Shown: positions 1 to 12,162, counted from the first letter of the stretch. The stretch is DNA of 64,000 nucleotides from Gammaproteobacteria bacterium (GCA_012728415.1 JAAYFD010000022.1:55459-119458); one strand, 5' to 3'. Made by a program: numbers and translations. The notes: generated from the sequence alone by a model not told the origin.

Positions 1-838
1 GGCCGAAAGCAGTATTCTATACGTGGGCGCAGGTTCGCTGGCGCATCAGGTGGCAGCACTGTTGCCGCGCTGGCATGGATGGGCACTACGGCGCTCCGCC
101 GGCAGTGTGTCCAGGGGGCTGCAGCTGTTGCAGGCGGATGTTACTGATGCGGCTTGTCCGGCCGGCTGGCCGCAGTCCTGTCCAGACTATGTGCTGATTA
201 CACTGGTGCCGGCAGCACGCACTGCTGCAGCTTACCGGCAGGCTTATGTGGAGGGTGTGCGCAATGTGCTGGCCTGGTTGCAGCAGCATGGGCAGCGGCC
301 ACGGCGCATCCTGTTCGCGTCCAGTGTAGGGGTTTATGGGCAGTCAGGGGGGCAGTGGGTGGATGAGCAGTCTGTCACACACCCTGAGCGCTGGTCCGGG
401 CGCGTGATGCTGGAGGCTGAGCAGCTGCTGTCCGCTTCCGGCTTGCCAGTAACCATGGTACGGCTGGCTGGAATTTATGGCGGAGTGCGACGTGGTTTTC
501 TGGAACGGGTACGGCAGGGCTACCACACTGGAGGTAACCTGAACCGCTATACCAACCGGATCCATGAAGCGGATGCGGCCGGGCTGTTGGCACATCTGTT
601 GCGGCTGGATGCTGCCGGTACGCCGCTGGCGCCGGTATATGTCGGGGTTGATGACGAGCCGGTGGAACAGGATGAGGTGGTGCGCTGGCTGCAGCAGCAG
701 ATGAAGGTGTCTGGCGACCCGCAGTTACTGCTTAATCCGGCGGGCAGCAGCAAACGCTGCAGTAACCGGCTGGCACGCAGTACCGGCTGGGTGCCGCGTT
801 ATGCGGGATATAAGGATGGTTATGCAGGGATGCTTTAG
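1..838 (+). CDS. NAD-dependent epimerase/dehydratase (SDR, YeeZ-like), 5' end probably truncated by window edge
   Basis: ORF 23..838; frame open to window start (..AESSILYVGAGSLAHQ..); motifs ILFASSVGVYGQSGGQWVDE typical of extended SDR. Confidence 0.75.
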   Translation, partial: AESSILYVGAGSLAHQVAALLPRWHGWALRRSAGSVSRGLQLLQADVTDAACPAGWPQSCPDYVLITLVPAARTAAAYRQAYVEGVRNVLAWLQQHGQRPRRILFASSVGVYGQSGGQWVDEQSVTHPERWSGRVMLEAEQLLSASGLPVTMVRLAGIYGGVRRGFLERVRQGYHTGGNLNRYTNRIHEADAAGLLAHLLRLDAAGTPLAPVYVGVDDEPVEQDEVVRWLQQQMKVSGDPQLLLNPAGSSKRCSNRLARSTGWVPRYAGYKDGYAGML

Positions 839-917
839 AATAATGCGGGACAGGTCCACTTTGCAGAGCAAGGCGGACCTGCCCCTTTATTCCTGATTTC
901 CTCTTGGTTTCGTGCAA

Positions 918-1511
918 TCAGCTTGCCAGTTTTGCGGCAAACTCTACCAGGCGACGGGCCTGGAAACGCACCGAAGCCAGCTCTTCTTCACTCGGGCCAC
1001 CCATGGTGATGCTGGCACCATAGGGGTTGCCGCCGGAGGCGAAAATCACCGGATCCGCATAACCCGGAGTGACAATGATCGAGCCCCAGTGCATGAAGGT
1101 GGTATAGAAGCCGACCAGAGTCGACTCCTGGCCGCCATGGATATTCTGGGCGCTGGTCATGGCGCTGACTGCCTTGTTGGCCAGGCTGCCTTTTTGCCAG
1201 ATGCCGCCCAGGGTGTCGATGAAGGCACGCATCTGGCTGGCCACAGTGCCGAAGCGGGTGGGTGCGCTGAACAGGAATGCGTTGGCCCACTCAAGGTCAT
1301 CCGCAGTGGCTTCCGGGATGTGGGCGGTGGCTTCGGCCTGTTTGCGCCAGGCTTCGACCGAGTTGACGATCTCGGCCGGTACGGTTTCGCGGGCCTTGCG
1401 CAGGCGCACTTCGGCACCGGCTGCTTCGGCTTCGTCCGCGGCCGCTTTGGCCATGGCATAGTTGGTACCGTAGGTGCTGTAGTAAACGATGGCCAGTTTG
1501 ACGTTGTTCAT
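918..1511 (-). CDS. wrbA: NAD(P)H:quinone oxidoreductase, WrbA family flavoprotein
   Basis: [56 protein letters not shown] at 1511 with GGAGA RBS chosen over longer ORF. Confidence 0.9.
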   Translation of the reverse strand: MNNVKLAIVYYSTYGTNYAMAKAAADEAEAAGAEVRLRKARETVPAEIVNSVEAWRKQAEATAHIPEATADDLEWANAFLFSAPTRFGTVASQMRAFIDTLGGIWQKGSLANKAVSAMTSAQNIHGGQESTLVGFYTTFMHWGSIIVTPGYADPVIFASGGNPYGASITMGGPSEEELASVRFQARRLVEFAAKLAS

Positions 1512-1609
1512 GGCAAATCTCCTGTTGCATTGATAGTAACCGGCGGCCGGACATGCCGGCCGGGACGGTCGTGGTCGCCAGCATCGGGCTGGTATCGTGC
1601 CGGCTGCGT

Positions 1610-2614
1610 TCAAACTCCGTGGATGACAACTGGCCCAAACCGGTCGCGCCCGTGCGTTGTAGTGAAGTCCTGTTGCGGGCCAGTGGAAATGATGCCATGC
1701 GGGTTGATGGTCGGGTGGCTGCGGAAATAGTGGTGGCGGATGTGATCCATATGCACGGTGCCTGCCACGCCGGGCAGCTGGTAGATGTCGCGCAGCAGGC
1801 CACTCAGGTTGGGATAGTCGGCGATGCGCTTGCGGTCGCACTTGAAGTGGGTCACGTACACGGCATCGAAGCGTATCAGTGTGGTCCACAGCCGCAGGTC
1901 AGCCTCGGTCAGGGTATTGCCGGTGAGGAACCTGTGGCCGGCCAGCCGCTCTTCGAGCTGCTCAAGCATGTCGAAAACCTCATGCACCGCTTCGTCATAG
2001 GCGTGCTGGCTGGTGGCAAAGCCGGCCCGGTAAACGCCGTTGTTGAGGCTCGGGTATATCATGCCGTTGAGCCTGTCGATTTCGTCACGCAGGGGTTCAG
2101 GGTAGTAATCGCCGGCCCGGGCACCTGTGCCGTCAAAGGCGCTGTTGAGCATGCGGATGATTTCCGACGATTCGTTGCTGACGATGGTCTGGCGTTGCTT
2201 GTCCCACAGCACAGGTACAGTCACGCGCCCGGTAAAAGCCGGGTCGGCTTTCTGGTACAGCTGATACAGCATGCCCAGACCATACAGCGGGTCGCCGTCG
2301 GCAGCGTTGAAGTCACTGCGCAGCTCCCAGCCATTTTCGAGCATCAGCGGGTGCACGCTGGAAACGCTGATATGCTGCTCCAGGCCTTTCCAGGCTCGCA
2401 TGACCAGGGTGCGGTGGGCCCAGGGGCAGGCGTAGGAAACATAGAGGTGATAGCGTCCGCTCTCGGCAGCAAAGTTGCCTTCGCCGCTGGGGCCGGCACT
2501 GCCGTCAGGCGTGATCCAGTTGCGGTACTGGCTTTCTTTGCGCTCAAAGCGGCCATCGGTGCTTTCGGTGTCATACCAGTGGTCGTGCCACTGGCCATCG
2601 ATTAAAAGTCCCAT
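1610..2614 (-). CDS. yqjG: Glutathionyl-hydroquinone reductase (YqjG/ECM4-type GST)
   Basis: [16 protein letters not shown]..; [34 protein letters not shown] characteristic of family. Confidence 0.9.
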   Translation of the reverse strand: MGLLIDGQWHDHWYDTESTDGRFERKESQYRNWITPDGSAGPSGEGNFAAESGRYHLYVSYACPWAHRTLVMRAWKGLEQHISVSSVHPLMLENGWELRSDFNAADGDPLYGLGMLYQLYQKADPAFTGRVTVPVLWDKQRQTIVSNESSEIIRMLNSAFDGTGARAGDYYPEPLRDEIDRLNGMIYPSLNNGVYRAGFATSQHAYDEAVHEVFDMLEQLEERLAGHRFLTGNTLTEADLRLWTTLIRFDAVYVTHFKCDRKRIADYPNLSGLLRDIYQLPGVAGTVHMDHIRHHYFRSHPTINPHGIISTGPQQDFTTTHGRDRFGPVVIHGV

Positions 2615-2732
2615 TTGGTTCTCCCGAAACAAGAGTTGGCAGATGGTGTGGCTGCACAGTGTTGATAGGTGTTGCCCCCTGTTCTGGCTTGCTCCCGCCA
2701 GGCTTCATTGTCAAGGCCGGGCCGGGCAGCAT

Positions 2733-3659
2733 TTATCGGCTGGCGCGTGGCCGGCCGCTGAGCTCCGGTGCCGGCAGCCGTTCGCCCCGATAGGCCGTGA
2801 CCGTGCCGAAGCGTGTGCCGGCCTGCCAGTCGGCACGGGCCTGGGTGATGTCCTCGGCACTGCGCCCGACAAAGTTCCACCACATGACGATGGCTTCTGT
2901 AAATGGTGCGCCTCCAATCAGGATGGCGCGGGCAGCAGTGTCGCTGACAAGGTCGAGCTGCTGTGCACCAGGTGCAAGATAGTGCAGGGCTTCTGTGCCC
3001 AGTGATTGTTGTGTGCCGGTAACCTGCAACTCACCCTCGACAATAATCAGCGCGTATTCCCAATCAGCGTTCAGCGGCAGTCTGGTGCCGGCACCGGCTT
3101 GCAGGCTGATTTCGGCGGCTACAACAGGTGAAAATACCTGGGCCGGGGAATACAGCTCGCCCAGTGAGCCGATGAATACCTGCAGTCGGCTGCCATCTTC
3201 ATCTAGCTGCGGTAATTCCCTGTGGTGCTGAAAAGAGGGCTCGCAATTGCGCTGGTTGTCTGGCAGGGCCAGCCAGAGCTGCAGGCCGTGCAGGTTGTTG
3301 CTGTGCTCTGGCGGGGTTTCTTCTGCATGGCTGATGCCATGGCCGGCGGTCATCAGGTTCAGCTCACCCGGGCGTATGATGGAGCGGGAGCCAAGGCTGT
3401 CGTTGTGCAACAGCTCGCCGTCCAGCAGCCAGGTAACGGTTTGCAGCCCGGTGTGAGGATGGGGTGCCACATCCATGGCTTTCTTGCCGGGCGGTACCGG
3501 GCTGGGACCAAAGTGATCGGCAAAACACCAGGCGCCTACCATACGCTGCTGGCGTGACGGCAGCAGCCGGCTGACCCACAGCCCCTCACCGAGACTGGCA
3601 CGTCGTGCCGGGTGGCTGTACAACTCCGGTGCTGCAATGGTCGAGGGTGAAGCTGCCAT
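2733..3659 (-). CDS. Pirin family protein
   Basis: HPHTGLQTVTWLLDGELLHNDSLGS.. and LNLMTAGHGISHAEE typical of pirin cupin. Confidence 0.9.
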   Translation of the reverse strand: MAASPSTIAAPELYSHPARRASLGEGLWVSRLLPSRQQRMVGAWCFADHFGPSPVPPGKKAMDVAPHPHTGLQTVTWLLDGELLHNDSLGSRSIIRPGELNLMTAGHGISHAEETPPEHSNNLHGLQLWLALPDNQRNCEPSFQHHRELPQLDEDGSRLQVFIGSLGELYSPAQVFSPVVAAEISLQAGAGTRLPLNADWEYALIIVEGELQVTGTQQSLGTEALHYLAPGAQQLDLVSDTAARAILIGGAPFTEAIVMWWNFVGRSAEDITQARADWQAGTRFGTVTAYRGERLPAPELSGRPRASR

Positions 3660-3910
3660 GATGTTGCCCTCCTGGTCGCGCCAGGCACGGCTGTCCGCCC
3701 TGTTGTCCGGGCAGCCTGCTACAAGCGGATGCTATAAACGCTGGAACCGGCTGTGGGTATCACATGCCGGAAGCCAGACCGTCAAAGACAATGCCGCCAG
3801 CGTCGGCTGGCTTCACTGTCAGAGCACGTTCATGGTATAGGGTATGGTGGTGCCGGATAAAGGGGATAAGTACAACAGACTGTTGCACAGGCGGGAAAGC
3901 AAACTAGTGA

Positions 3911-3938
3911 AATCCGGGCCGTGTTGTGTTGGCCCGGG
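3911..3938 (-). terminator. Putative terminator downstream of ridA
   Basis: CCGGGCC..GGCCCGG stem just after ridA stop (minus strand); weak T tract. Confidence 0.35.
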
Positions 3939-3953
3939 ACAGGGTGTCAGCGC

Positions 3954-4343
3954 TTACTGGCGGTTTTCGATGTGCATGATGGCGTCCATTTCCACTGCAG
4001 AATCACGCGGCAGGGAGGCCACGCCAATGGCCGCGCGGGCCGGGTAGGGGGGGTGGAAATAGCGAGCCATCAGTTCGTTGACGGTGCCGAAATGCTGGAG
4101 GTCGGTCAGGAAAATGTTCAGCTTGACTACATCGGCCAGACTGCCACCGGCGGCTTCGGCAACTGCCTTCAGGTTTTCGAATACCTGGATGGTTTGTGCT
4201 TCAAAACCTTCAGCCATTTCCATGGTTTGCGGGTTCAGCGGGATCTGGCCGGACAAGTAAACTGCCGGGCCAACCTTGACCGCCTGGGAATAGGTGCCAA
4301 TGGCCGCAGGTGCCTGATCGCTGTTAATGATGACTCTGCTCAT
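3954..4343 (-). CDS. ridA: RidA family enamine/imine deaminase
   Basis: 129 aa; [24 protein letters not shown]; directly downstream of spoT. Confidence 0.93.
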   Translation of the reverse strand: MSRVIINSDQAPAAIGTYSQAVKVGPAVYLSGQIPLNPQTMEMAEGFEAQTIQVFENLKAVAEAAGGSLADVVKLNIFLTDLQHFGTVNELMARYFHPPYPARAAIGVASLPRDSAVEMDAIMHIENRQ

Positions 4344-4360
4344 GGGGTCTCCGTTAAGGG

Positions 4361-6469
4361 TTAGGTGCGGGCACGGGCGATGCGGGTGACGCCGCTCAGG
4401 GTGCGCAGCCGGCGTATGACACGTGCCAGGTGAATCCGGTCATGCACGCTGACGACCAGCTGTACGACGCTGAGGCGGCCATCTTTTTCGTCCACGCTAA
4501 TTTTTTCGATATTGGCATCCGCTTCACTGACAGTGCCGGCCAGCAAAGCAATCAGGCCGCGCTGGTGGGTCAGCTCAATGCGCAGCTCGACATTGAACTC
4601 GCCACGGATGTCTTTGGCCCAGCTTAGCGGGATATATTTTTCCGGCTGGTTGCGAATGTCGGCCAGGTTGCGACAGGACTCGCGGTGCACCACCATGCCC
4701 TTGCCGGCTGACAGGTGACCGACAATGGGGTCGCCCGGAATTGGACCGCAGCAACGGGCGTAGTTGAGCACCATGCCTTCGGTGCCGTGAATGACCAGTG
4801 GCTCGTCCACTACAGGGTGTTGCTCGGCATTGGCGTCGGCCAGCAGGCGCCGGGCTACGATCTGGGCGGTACGGCTGCCGAGGCCGATGCTTTCCAGTAC
4901 GGCATCAAGACTTTCTTGCTGGTATTCATCCAGTAGTGCGTCAATGCGGGCCACGGGAATGTCATCCAGTTTGACGGCATGAATATCCAGGGCTTTGTCC
5001 AGCAGGCGACGACCCAGCTCGACCGATTCATCATGCTGCTGCTGTTTCAGGGCGTGCCGGATGTGGGTGCGGGCCTTGCCGGTGACGACGAAATTGAGCC
5101 AGGCCGGGTTGGGGCGGTGGTTGGGTCCGGTAATGATCTCGACTGTGGCACCGCTGGCTAGTGGTTGTGACAGGGGAGCCAGGCGGCGGTTGACGCGACA
5201 GGCGATGCAGGCATTGCCGATATCGGTATGTACCGCATAGGCAAAGTCGACCGGGGTTGCCCCTTTGGGCATTTCCAGAATGCGGCCATTGGGCGTAAAT
5301 ACGTAGACTTCATCGGGGAACAGGTCGATCTTGACGTTCTCGATGAATTCCAGCGAGCTACCGGCGCTTTGCTGCAGCTCCAGCAGCCCCTTGACCCAGC
5401 GTCGGGCGCGGGCGTGACTGGTGCCGCTGTCTTCGCTGTCGCTCTTGTATAGCCAGTGTGCGGCAATACCGTTGTTGGCCAGTTCTTCCATGTCACGGGT
5501 GCGGATCTGGATCTCGATGGGCACACCGTGCATGCCAAACAGCGTGGTATGCAGGGACTGGTAGCCATTGGCCTTGGGAATGGCGATATAATCCTTGAAA
5601 CGGCCCGGAATCGGCTTGTACAGGCTGTGTACCGCACCCAGCACGCGATAGCAGGTATCCACCTTGTCAACCACAATACGGAAAGCATAGACGTCCATGA
5701 TCTCGTTGAACGACTTGCGCTTGGATTTCATCTTGCGATAGATGCTGTACAGGTGTTTTTCGCGTCCCTTGACTTCGCCGGGCAGATTCTCGCGTTCGAG
5801 GCAATTGATGATTGACGCTTCGATCTTGGTGACAATTTCCTTGCGGTTGCCGCGGGCCTGGCGTACGGCGGCCTGGATGCGTTCGGCACGCATCGGGTGC
5901 ATGGCGCGAAAACCCAGATCCTCGAATTCAGAATACATGCTGTGGATGCCCAGCCGCTTGGCAATGGGGGCATAGATTTCCAGGGTTTCCTTGGCAATGC
6001 GGCGGCGTTTTTCGGCGTTAAGGGCACCCAGAGTCCGCATGTTGTGCAGGCGGTCGGCCAGCTTGACCAGAATGACGCGAATGTCACGGGCCATGGCCAT
6101 GGCCATTTTCTGGAAGTTTTCTGCCTGGGCTTCGGCCTTGGTGCCAAACTTCATTTGTGTCAGCTTGCTGACACCATCGACCATCTCGGCCACACTTTCG
6201 CCGAACTGTGCGGTCAGTGCCTCTTTGGGAATGCCGGTATCCTCGATCACGTCGTGCAGCATGGCGGCCATCAGGCTCTGGTGGTCCATGTGCATTTCGG
6301 CAAGGATGGTGGCAACCGCCAGCGGGTGGGTAATGTAATGGTCACCACTACTGCGCAACTGGCCATCGTGAGCCTGTTCGGCGTAATAGTAGGCCCGCCG
6401 GACCAGGTTGACCTGATCCGGGCCAAGGTAGTCTCCCAGCTGTCCGGCTAGACGTTCAACAGCAGGCAT
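4361..6469 (-). CDS. spoT: Bifunctional (p)ppGpp synthetase/hydrolase SpoT
   Basis: 702 aa; HD domain (HDVIEDTG), synthetase domain, TGS and ACT domains; next to rpoZ. Confidence 0.97.
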   Translation of the reverse strand: MPAVERLAGQLGDYLGPDQVNLVRRAYYYAEQAHDGQLRSSGDHYITHPLAVATILAEMHMDHQSLMAAMLHDVIEDTGIPKEALTAQFGESVAEMVDGVSKLTQMKFGTKAEAQAENFQKMAMAMARDIRVILVKLADRLHNMRTLGALNAEKRRRIAKETLEIYAPIAKRLGIHSMYSEFEDLGFRAMHPMRAERIQAAVRQARGNRKEIVTKIEASIINCLERENLPGEVKGREKHLYSIYRKMKSKRKSFNEIMDVYAFRIVVDKVDTCYRVLGAVHSLYKPIPGRFKDYIAIPKANGYQSLHTTLFGMHGVPIEIQIRTRDMEELANNGIAAHWLYKSDSEDSGTSHARARRWVKGLLELQQSAGSSLEFIENVKIDLFPDEVYVFTPNGRILEMPKGATPVDFAYAVHTDIGNACIACRVNRRLAPLSQPLASGATVEIITGPNHRPNPAWLNFVVTGKARTHIRHALKQQQHDESVELGRRLLDKALDIHAVKLDDIPVARIDALLDEYQQESLDAVLESIGLGSRTAQIVARRLLADANAEQHPVVDEPLVIHGTEGMVLNYARCCGPIPGDPIVGHLSAGKGMVVHRESCRNLADIRNQPEKYIPLSWAKDIRGEFNVELRIELTHQRGLIALLAGTVSEADANIEKISVDEKDGRLSVVQLVVSVHDRIHLARVIRRLRTLSGVTRIARART

Positions 6470-6594
6470 GCAGGTCTCCTGTGGATGCGTGCGGCAGCAA
6501 GCGGCCTGGCTGGCTGCAGGCAGAGCGGCTGGCCTTGTTTTTGGTCACAGGTTCAGCCCGGCAGTGGTGCAGGGTGGCGCCGGCTGCGGACGGA

Positions 6595-6852
6595 TCAGTT
6601 GATGCTGTCGTCAAAGGCTGCAAACAGCGGCTCGTCAATGATGCTGGCTTCCTCAATGGCAACAGACTCGGCGTTGATCAGGCCTTCAGCAATTTCGCGC
6701 AAGGCCAGCACGGTTGGCTTGTCGTTTTCCAGTGGAACCTTGGGCTCCAGGCCACCGGTGGCAATTTGGCGGGCACGCTTGGTTGCCAGCATGACCAGTT
6801 CAAAACGGTTTTCTACGTTTTCCAGGCAATCTTCTACGGTAACTCGGGCCAT
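6595..6852 (-). CDS. rpoZ: RNA polymerase omega subunit
   Basis: [30 protein letters not shown]; 85 aa, start at 6852 (supplied ORF is over-extended). Confidence 0.95.
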   Translation of the reverse strand: MARVTVEDCLENVENRFELVMLATKRARQIATGGLEPKVPLENDKPTVLALREIAEGLINAESVAIEEASIIDEPLFAAFDDSIN

Positions 6853-7119
6853 GTCAGTCCTCTTGTCTGTCAACAGCCCGACAAGGGCTGCAGGGTATTG
6901 GAAACACCAGAGCAGGCCTGTGCAGTACCAGCTCTTGTGCGGTCCTGCCGTTACGGGACCGTTCGGTATTTCGGGTGTGTGAACATAAGTGTAAAAAAAT
7001 GCTTCCGATAAAGGAAGGGCTGCCTCGTGGGGCGGGTCGCCGGTCCAGGAAGCGTCTGGCACAGGCGCTCCATTCTAGCACAGCCCGGAGCGCTCCGGCA
7101 GCAAGCTGGATGCGGCCTG

Positions 7120-7824
<705 letters not shown>

Positions 7825-7904
7825 TCATGGCAACACTAAAAGGCTCTGCAGGGCATTTGGCTCGCCGCCCGGCGTTTTTCCGCAATATAACTCTGGAGGC
7901 ATGC

Positions 7905-8795
7905 ATGGACCTGAATTTGGCCAAAACTTTTTTGACTGTGGTGTACGGTGGCAGCTTTGTGCAGGCCGCCGAGCGACTCTGCGTCAGCCAGACCACGGTG
8001 ACAGCGCGGATCAAAAACCTTGAGGAGCAGCTGGGTACCCAGTTGTTTTTGCGCAGCGGGGGTGGCGTCAGCCTGACACCGGCGGGTGAGCGTTTCATTC
8101 CCCAGGCCCAGCAGTTACTGACGATCTGGGAAGATGCTTTGCGCAGTGCTTCGGCTACAGAAGGCAGCGAACCTTTGCGCATTGGTACCGAGATCAGCCT
8201 GTGGCAGCCCTGGCTAACCCATTGGCTTGGTGTGTTGCGGACCGGGCAGCCAGAGCTGAAGCTGCAGCTGGTCATGGGGCAGTGCGCCGAGCTGCTGGAT
8301 CGGCTGGAGGCCGGGCAGCTGGACATATTGTTGAGCCACCAGGCGCGTTACCGTCCGTTCTTGCAGGTGCGTTTGCTTATGGAGGAGGTGCTGATAAAAA
8401 TACGCAACGCACAGCAGCCCGGGCCACTTATCCATACCGACTGGGGCGAGGCGTTTCGTCAGCAGTTTGAGCTGGCGTTTCCCGGGCAGCAGGCACGCGT
8501 AGAAACCAATGTTGGCCAGCTGGCGCTACAGATGCTGCTGGAGCAGGGTGGCAGCGGCTACTTCCGCAGTCAGGTAGTAGCGCCCTGGCTGGCTGGTGGC
8601 CAGCTGGTTCGTGTTGAGGGTGCGCCCGAGTTCTCTCTGCCGGTGTACCTGTTGGTCAGTCAGCATTGTGAACATTCGCAGTTGCAGGTGGCACTGCATA
8701 CTCTTGAGCAGGCTGTCAGGCAGCCACAGTCGCAACATGGCAGCGTTGTAGCAGGAGTCGGTACATGGCATGGATCAGGTCACTCTGAGAAATGA
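7905..8795 (+). CDS. LysR family transcriptional regulator (HdfR-like)
   Basis: MDLNLAKTFLTVVYGGSFVQAAERLCVSQTTVTARIKNLEEQLGTQLFLR LysR HTH; GGAGG RBS before 7905. Confidence 0.9.
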   Translation: MDLNLAKTFLTVVYGGSFVQAAERLCVSQTTVTARIKNLEEQLGTQLFLRSGGGVSLTPAGERFIPQAQQLLTIWEDALRSASATEGSEPLRIGTEISLWQPWLTHWLGVLRTGQPELKLQLVMGQCAELLDRLEAGQLDILLSHQARYRPFLQVRLLMEEVLIKIRNAQQPGPLIHTDWGEAFRQQFELAFPGQQARVETNVGQLALQMLLEQGGSGYFRSQVVAPWLAGGQLVRVEGAPEFSLPVYLLVSQHCEHSQLQVALHTLEQAVRQPQSQHGSVVAGVGTWHGSGHSEK

Positions 8796-9864
8796 TACCT
8801 ATCACGTGCTGGTACTGATCAACGATTGGCAACTGGTGCAGACCGTTTTTTGACAGCAGCTGAACCAGCTCAAGAATCGATGTATCCGCTTTGGCGCTGA
8901 TCACTGGCTCGGTCATGAGGCGTTTCAGGGGCCGGCGCTTGCTGCCCCGGCTCAGGTTCCAGCGGCGTCTGGGCATTTTGGCAAAGGAGCGCTGGTTGAC
9001 AAGGTCCACCAGCGAAACAATCCCCATCAGCCTGTGTTGCGAGTCAATCACAGGAAGAGCCTCCAGCTTGTGCTTGGCCAGCAGTCCCCAGGCAAACTCG
9101 ACAGGGGTGTCCGGTGTTGCGGTAATCACATCGCGGGACATGATGTGCGCAGCCGTCAGGTTGCTGGACATGCGGGAAAACGCCTGCTGTTCGGTCAGTT
9201 GCAATAATTCGACCAGGTCTTCGATGCGCACGTCAACATAGCGGCCGAGCTGGTTCAGTGCCTGGTTCAGGTCTTCTTTTTGCAGCTGGGTGCGCTGCCA
9301 GCTGGGCAGGTCACTGGTTTGGTGGCGATTAACCACGGGCTTTGGCTGGCGTGGATAGCGCTGGCCGGTGAGGTTGTTGAAAACGGTGGCAAAGCCGAGC
9401 AGAAGCAGTGAATTTAGCGCTACCGGCCAGAGCAGCATGTAGCCCCACTGCAGGGTCAGGCTGCTGTTGAGGGCAATCGCCACCGCCAGCGCGCAGCTGG
9501 GCGGGTGCATGCAGCGCAGCGATAGCAGACATAGCATGCTGCCAGCCAGAACCAGGCCGATGCGCAGGGCCGGCTCGTCAATCCAGATACCGACAGTGAT
9601 GGCAATGGCTGCTGCCAGCAGGTTGCCAGACAAGAGCGACCATGGGTGCGCCAGTGGTGTGGCGGGTGTCAGAAACACCAGCACGTTGGATGCCGCCAGT
9701 GCTGCCATCAGTGCTGTGGTGGTTGGCTGGTCGAAAAATTGCAGGCAGACCAGCATCACCAGTGACATGGACAGAAAAGCCCCACAGGCTGCACGGACGG
9801 CTTCTTTTGGGGGGATATTAAGGGCGAGGGGTTTAAAGGCTTTTAGCCAGGGCAGGACGTTCAC
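8716..9864 (-). CDS. HPP-family membrane protein fused to tandem CBS domains
   Basis: N-terminal HPP-type TM region (PPKEAVRAACGAFLSMSL.., LAHPWSLLSGNLLAA, MHPPSCALAVA) and two CBS repeats; likely GTG start at 9864 with GGAGCAAA RBS. Confidence 0.8.
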   Translation of the reverse strand: MNVLPWLKAFKPLALNIPPKEAVRAACGAFLSMSLVMLVCLQFFDQPTTTALMAALAASNVLVFLTPATPLAHPWSLLSGNLLAAAIAITVGIWIDEPALRIGLVLAGSMLCLLSLRCMHPPSCALAVAIALNSSLTLQWGYMLLWPVALNSLLLLGFATVFNNLTGQRYPRQPKPVVNRHQTSDLPSWQRTQLQKEDLNQALNQLGRYVDVRIEDLVELLQLTEQQAFSRMSSNLTAAHIMSRDVITATPDTPVEFAWGLLAKHKLEALPVIDSQHRLMGIVSLVDLVNQRSFAKMPRRRWNLSRGSKRRPLKRLMTEPVISAKADTSILELVQLLSKNGLHQLPIVDQYQHVIGIISQSDLIHAMYRLLLQRCHVATVAA

Positions 9865-10247
9865 TTTGCTCCTTGAGATTGTGGGTTGAGGTTGTGGACA
9901 GGGGGCTAGTGCCCGGGCTGTGCCAAGGGCAGAATTTGCCTCGCCATGGCCGAATGCTGGTATGGGGTATGACCGTATCAGGCAGGGCAGGTATCGCTTT
10001 GCAGCATTGAAGCCAGGGTAACGCTGAATAGTTACCTGCGTTGCCAGGGCGAGGTTGAACGTCAGCTCAAAATGTTCACTTGCTCCAGGCAGGCTGTGCT
10101 TTTTGTTGCTTTTAGCCGGGCTCTGACTGCCTCGCCAACACCCTTCTGCGCACCCTAAAGCATTTTCGTCCGGCTTGCGCCAGACGAAAATGCTGTTCAC
10201 GGCTCATGCACTATGTGGGTGGCAGGGCCCTGCTATTCGGCGATGCA

Positions 10248-10448
10248 TTAGCCGGCCAATGTGGTTTGCTGCTCCAGATGTTCCGGCAGACAGGGCAGGC
10301 CGGTTTCCCGTTCAACTCTTAGTGCCAGCTCGGGGTCGTCAGCAAAGGGCAGCATGGCCGCCTGCAGTTCTTCGTTGTGGCTGGAATAACGCTGCCATTG
10401 CCGCCACAACCAGGGGCTGATCAGCAACAAAATTACCAGATTAAGCAT
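10248..10448 (-). CDS. Small single-TM protein overlapping ccoN stop; CcoQ-like candidate
   Basis: 66 aa, N-terminal TM; ATG overlaps the ccoN stop (ATGCTTAA), implying translational coupling. Confidence 0.6.
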   Translation of the reverse strand: MLNLVILLLISPWLWRQWQRYSSHNEELQAAMLPFADDPELALRVERETGLPCLPEHLEQQTTLAG

Positions 10449-11874
10449 GGCTCACCTCTGTTTCAGGTTGACGGGTCGGGGCAGGCTGGGGGGTACGCAG
10501 GGTCAGCCAGCAGTTGATGGCCAGCAGCAGCATGCCGGAAGCAAACAGGCTGCCGCCGACCAGGCGCACTACATAACCGAAGTGGCTGGCTTCCAGCGCC
10601 TCGACAAAGGAGTAGCTGAGCGTGCCATCATCGTTAATCGCGCGCCACATCAGACCCTGGGTAATACCGTTGACCCACATTGACGCGATATAGAGCACGG
10701 TGCCGGCGGTGGCCAGCCAGAAGTGCAGGCTGATCAGTGCGGTGCTGTACATGGTCTCGCGCTGCCACAGGCGCGGAATCAGATAATACAGGCTGCCGAT
10801 GGTGATCATCGCCACCCAGCCAAGGGCTCCGGCGTGTACGTGGCCAATGGTCCAGTCGGTGTAGTGTGACAACGAGTTGACTGTCTTGATGGCCATCATT
10901 GGGCCTTCAAAAGTGGACATGCCGTAGAACGCCAGCGATACCACCAGAAAGCGCAAGATGGGATCACTACGCAGTTTGTGCCAGGCACCGGACAGAGTCA
11001 TCATGCCGTTGATCATGCCGCCCCAGCTGGGCACCAGCAAAATTACCGACATGACCATACCCAGACTTTGTGCCCAGTCAGGCAGGGCGGTGTAGTGTAA
11101 GTGGTGTGGGCCGGCCCAGATGTAGATCGAGATGATGGCCCAGAAGTGCACAATCGACAGCCGGTAAGAATAGATCGGGCGTCCGGCCTGCTTGGGCACG
11201 AAATAGTACATCATGCCCAAGAAGCCCACCGACAGGATGAAGCCGACCACGCTATGGCCGTACCACCACTGGATCATCGCATCGGTGGCGCCGGAATAGA
11301 TCGAATAGGACTTCATCGCGGTCACCGGTACGGCGGCGCTGTTGATGATGAACACCATGGCCGTGACGATGATGAAGGCGCCGTAGAACCAGTTGCCGAC
11401 ATAGATGTGGGACACCTTGCGCCGGGCGATGAGGGTAAAGAACAGCCAGGTGTAAACCAGCCAGAGGAAAGTCAGCACGATCGACAGCATCCATTCCATT
11501 TCGGCATATTCTTTGGTGGTGGTATAGCCCAAGGCGTAGCTGATGATGATGGCTACCAGCATGGCTTGCCAGCCCCAGAACAGCACCGAGGCCATAAAAT
11601 CGGATGGCAGCCGTGCCTGACAGGTGCGTTGCACTACATAAAAAGAGGTGGCGAACAGGGCGCTACCGCCAAAGGCAAAAATCACCAGACTGGTGTGGAT
11701 TGGCCGAATACGGCCGAAGCTAGTCCATGGCAGGTCGAAGTTTAGTGCCGGCCAGACCAGCTGAGCCGCAATAAACACTCCCATGCTCATGCCAAGCACG
11801 CCCCAAACGATAGTCGCCAGTGTGAACTGGCGCACGACCTGCATGTTGTAAGCAGATTCCTGTACTGTCTTCAT
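10441..11874 (-). CDS. ccoN: cbb3-type cytochrome c oxidase subunit I (orphan CcoN)
   Basis: 477 aa, heme-copper oxidase motifs ([56 protein letters not shown]); no ccoO/P adjacent. Confidence 0.93.
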   Translation of the reverse strand: MKTVQESAYNMQVVRQFTLATIVWGVLGMSMGVFIAAQLVWPALNFDLPWTSFGRIRPIHTSLVIFAFGGSALFATSFYVVQRTCQARLPSDFMASVLFWGWQAMLVAIIISYALGYTTTKEYAEMEWMLSIVLTFLWLVYTWLFFTLIARRKVSHIYVGNWFYGAFIIVTAMVFIINSAAVPVTAMKSYSIYSGATDAMIQWWYGHSVVGFILSVGFLGMMYYFVPKQAGRPIYSYRLSIVHFWAIISIYIWAGPHHLHYTALPDWAQSLGMVMSVILLVPSWGGMINGMMTLSGAWHKLRSDPILRFLVVSLAFYGMSTFEGPMMAIKTVNSLSHYTDWTIGHVHAGALGWVAMITIGSLYYLIPRLWQRETMYSTALISLHFWLATAGTVLYIASMWVNGITQGLMWRAINDDGTLSYSFVEALEASHFGYVVRLVGGSLFASGMLLLAINCWLTLRTPQPAPTRQPETEVSHA

Positions 11875-11932
11875 GATATCTGCGCGCCGCAGCCAAGAAA
11901 ATCCTGCTAGACTCGGTACGCGCCCTCCTGCA

Positions 11933-11946
11933 ATGACTTAAGTCAA
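11933..11946 (-). promoter_or_regulatory. Candidate Anr/FNR box upstream of ccoN
   Basis: Minus strand TTGACTTAAGTCAT, dyad matching TTGAY-N4-RTCAA; about 60 nt upstream of ccoN ATG. Confidence 0.55.
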
Positions 11947-12162
11947 GGTTATGGGTCGTTGAGTCTGCTTGCCAATGAATAATTTTGTAGTGCCAGTGCA
12001 AGATTATTCATTGCAGGCAGTTTTGTGCTTTTTGAGCCATAAGCCGGGCATTGCGGCAGGCAGGGTTGTGCGGGTCGGCCAGTGTATGGGCTTGTATCTG
12101 TCAAGGCTGTCTTGGGCAGAGCCGAAAACATGTCTTTACTTGGCTTGTGATCAATGTATATT

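Noticed and set aside
841-890. GGACAGGTCC..GGACCTGCCC inverted repeat as a firm terminator
   Set aside because: Stem is plausible but long loop and weak T tract on either strand; not listed as a feature.
912-1730. 272-aa plus-strand ORF
   Set aside because: Antisense to wrbA; no domain.
1553-2605. 350-aa plus-strand ORF
   Set aside because: Antisense to well-supported yqjG; GC-driven spurious ORF with no recognisable domain.
11101-11745. 214-aa plus-strand ORF
   Set aside because: Antisense to ccoN; low-complexity shadow translation.
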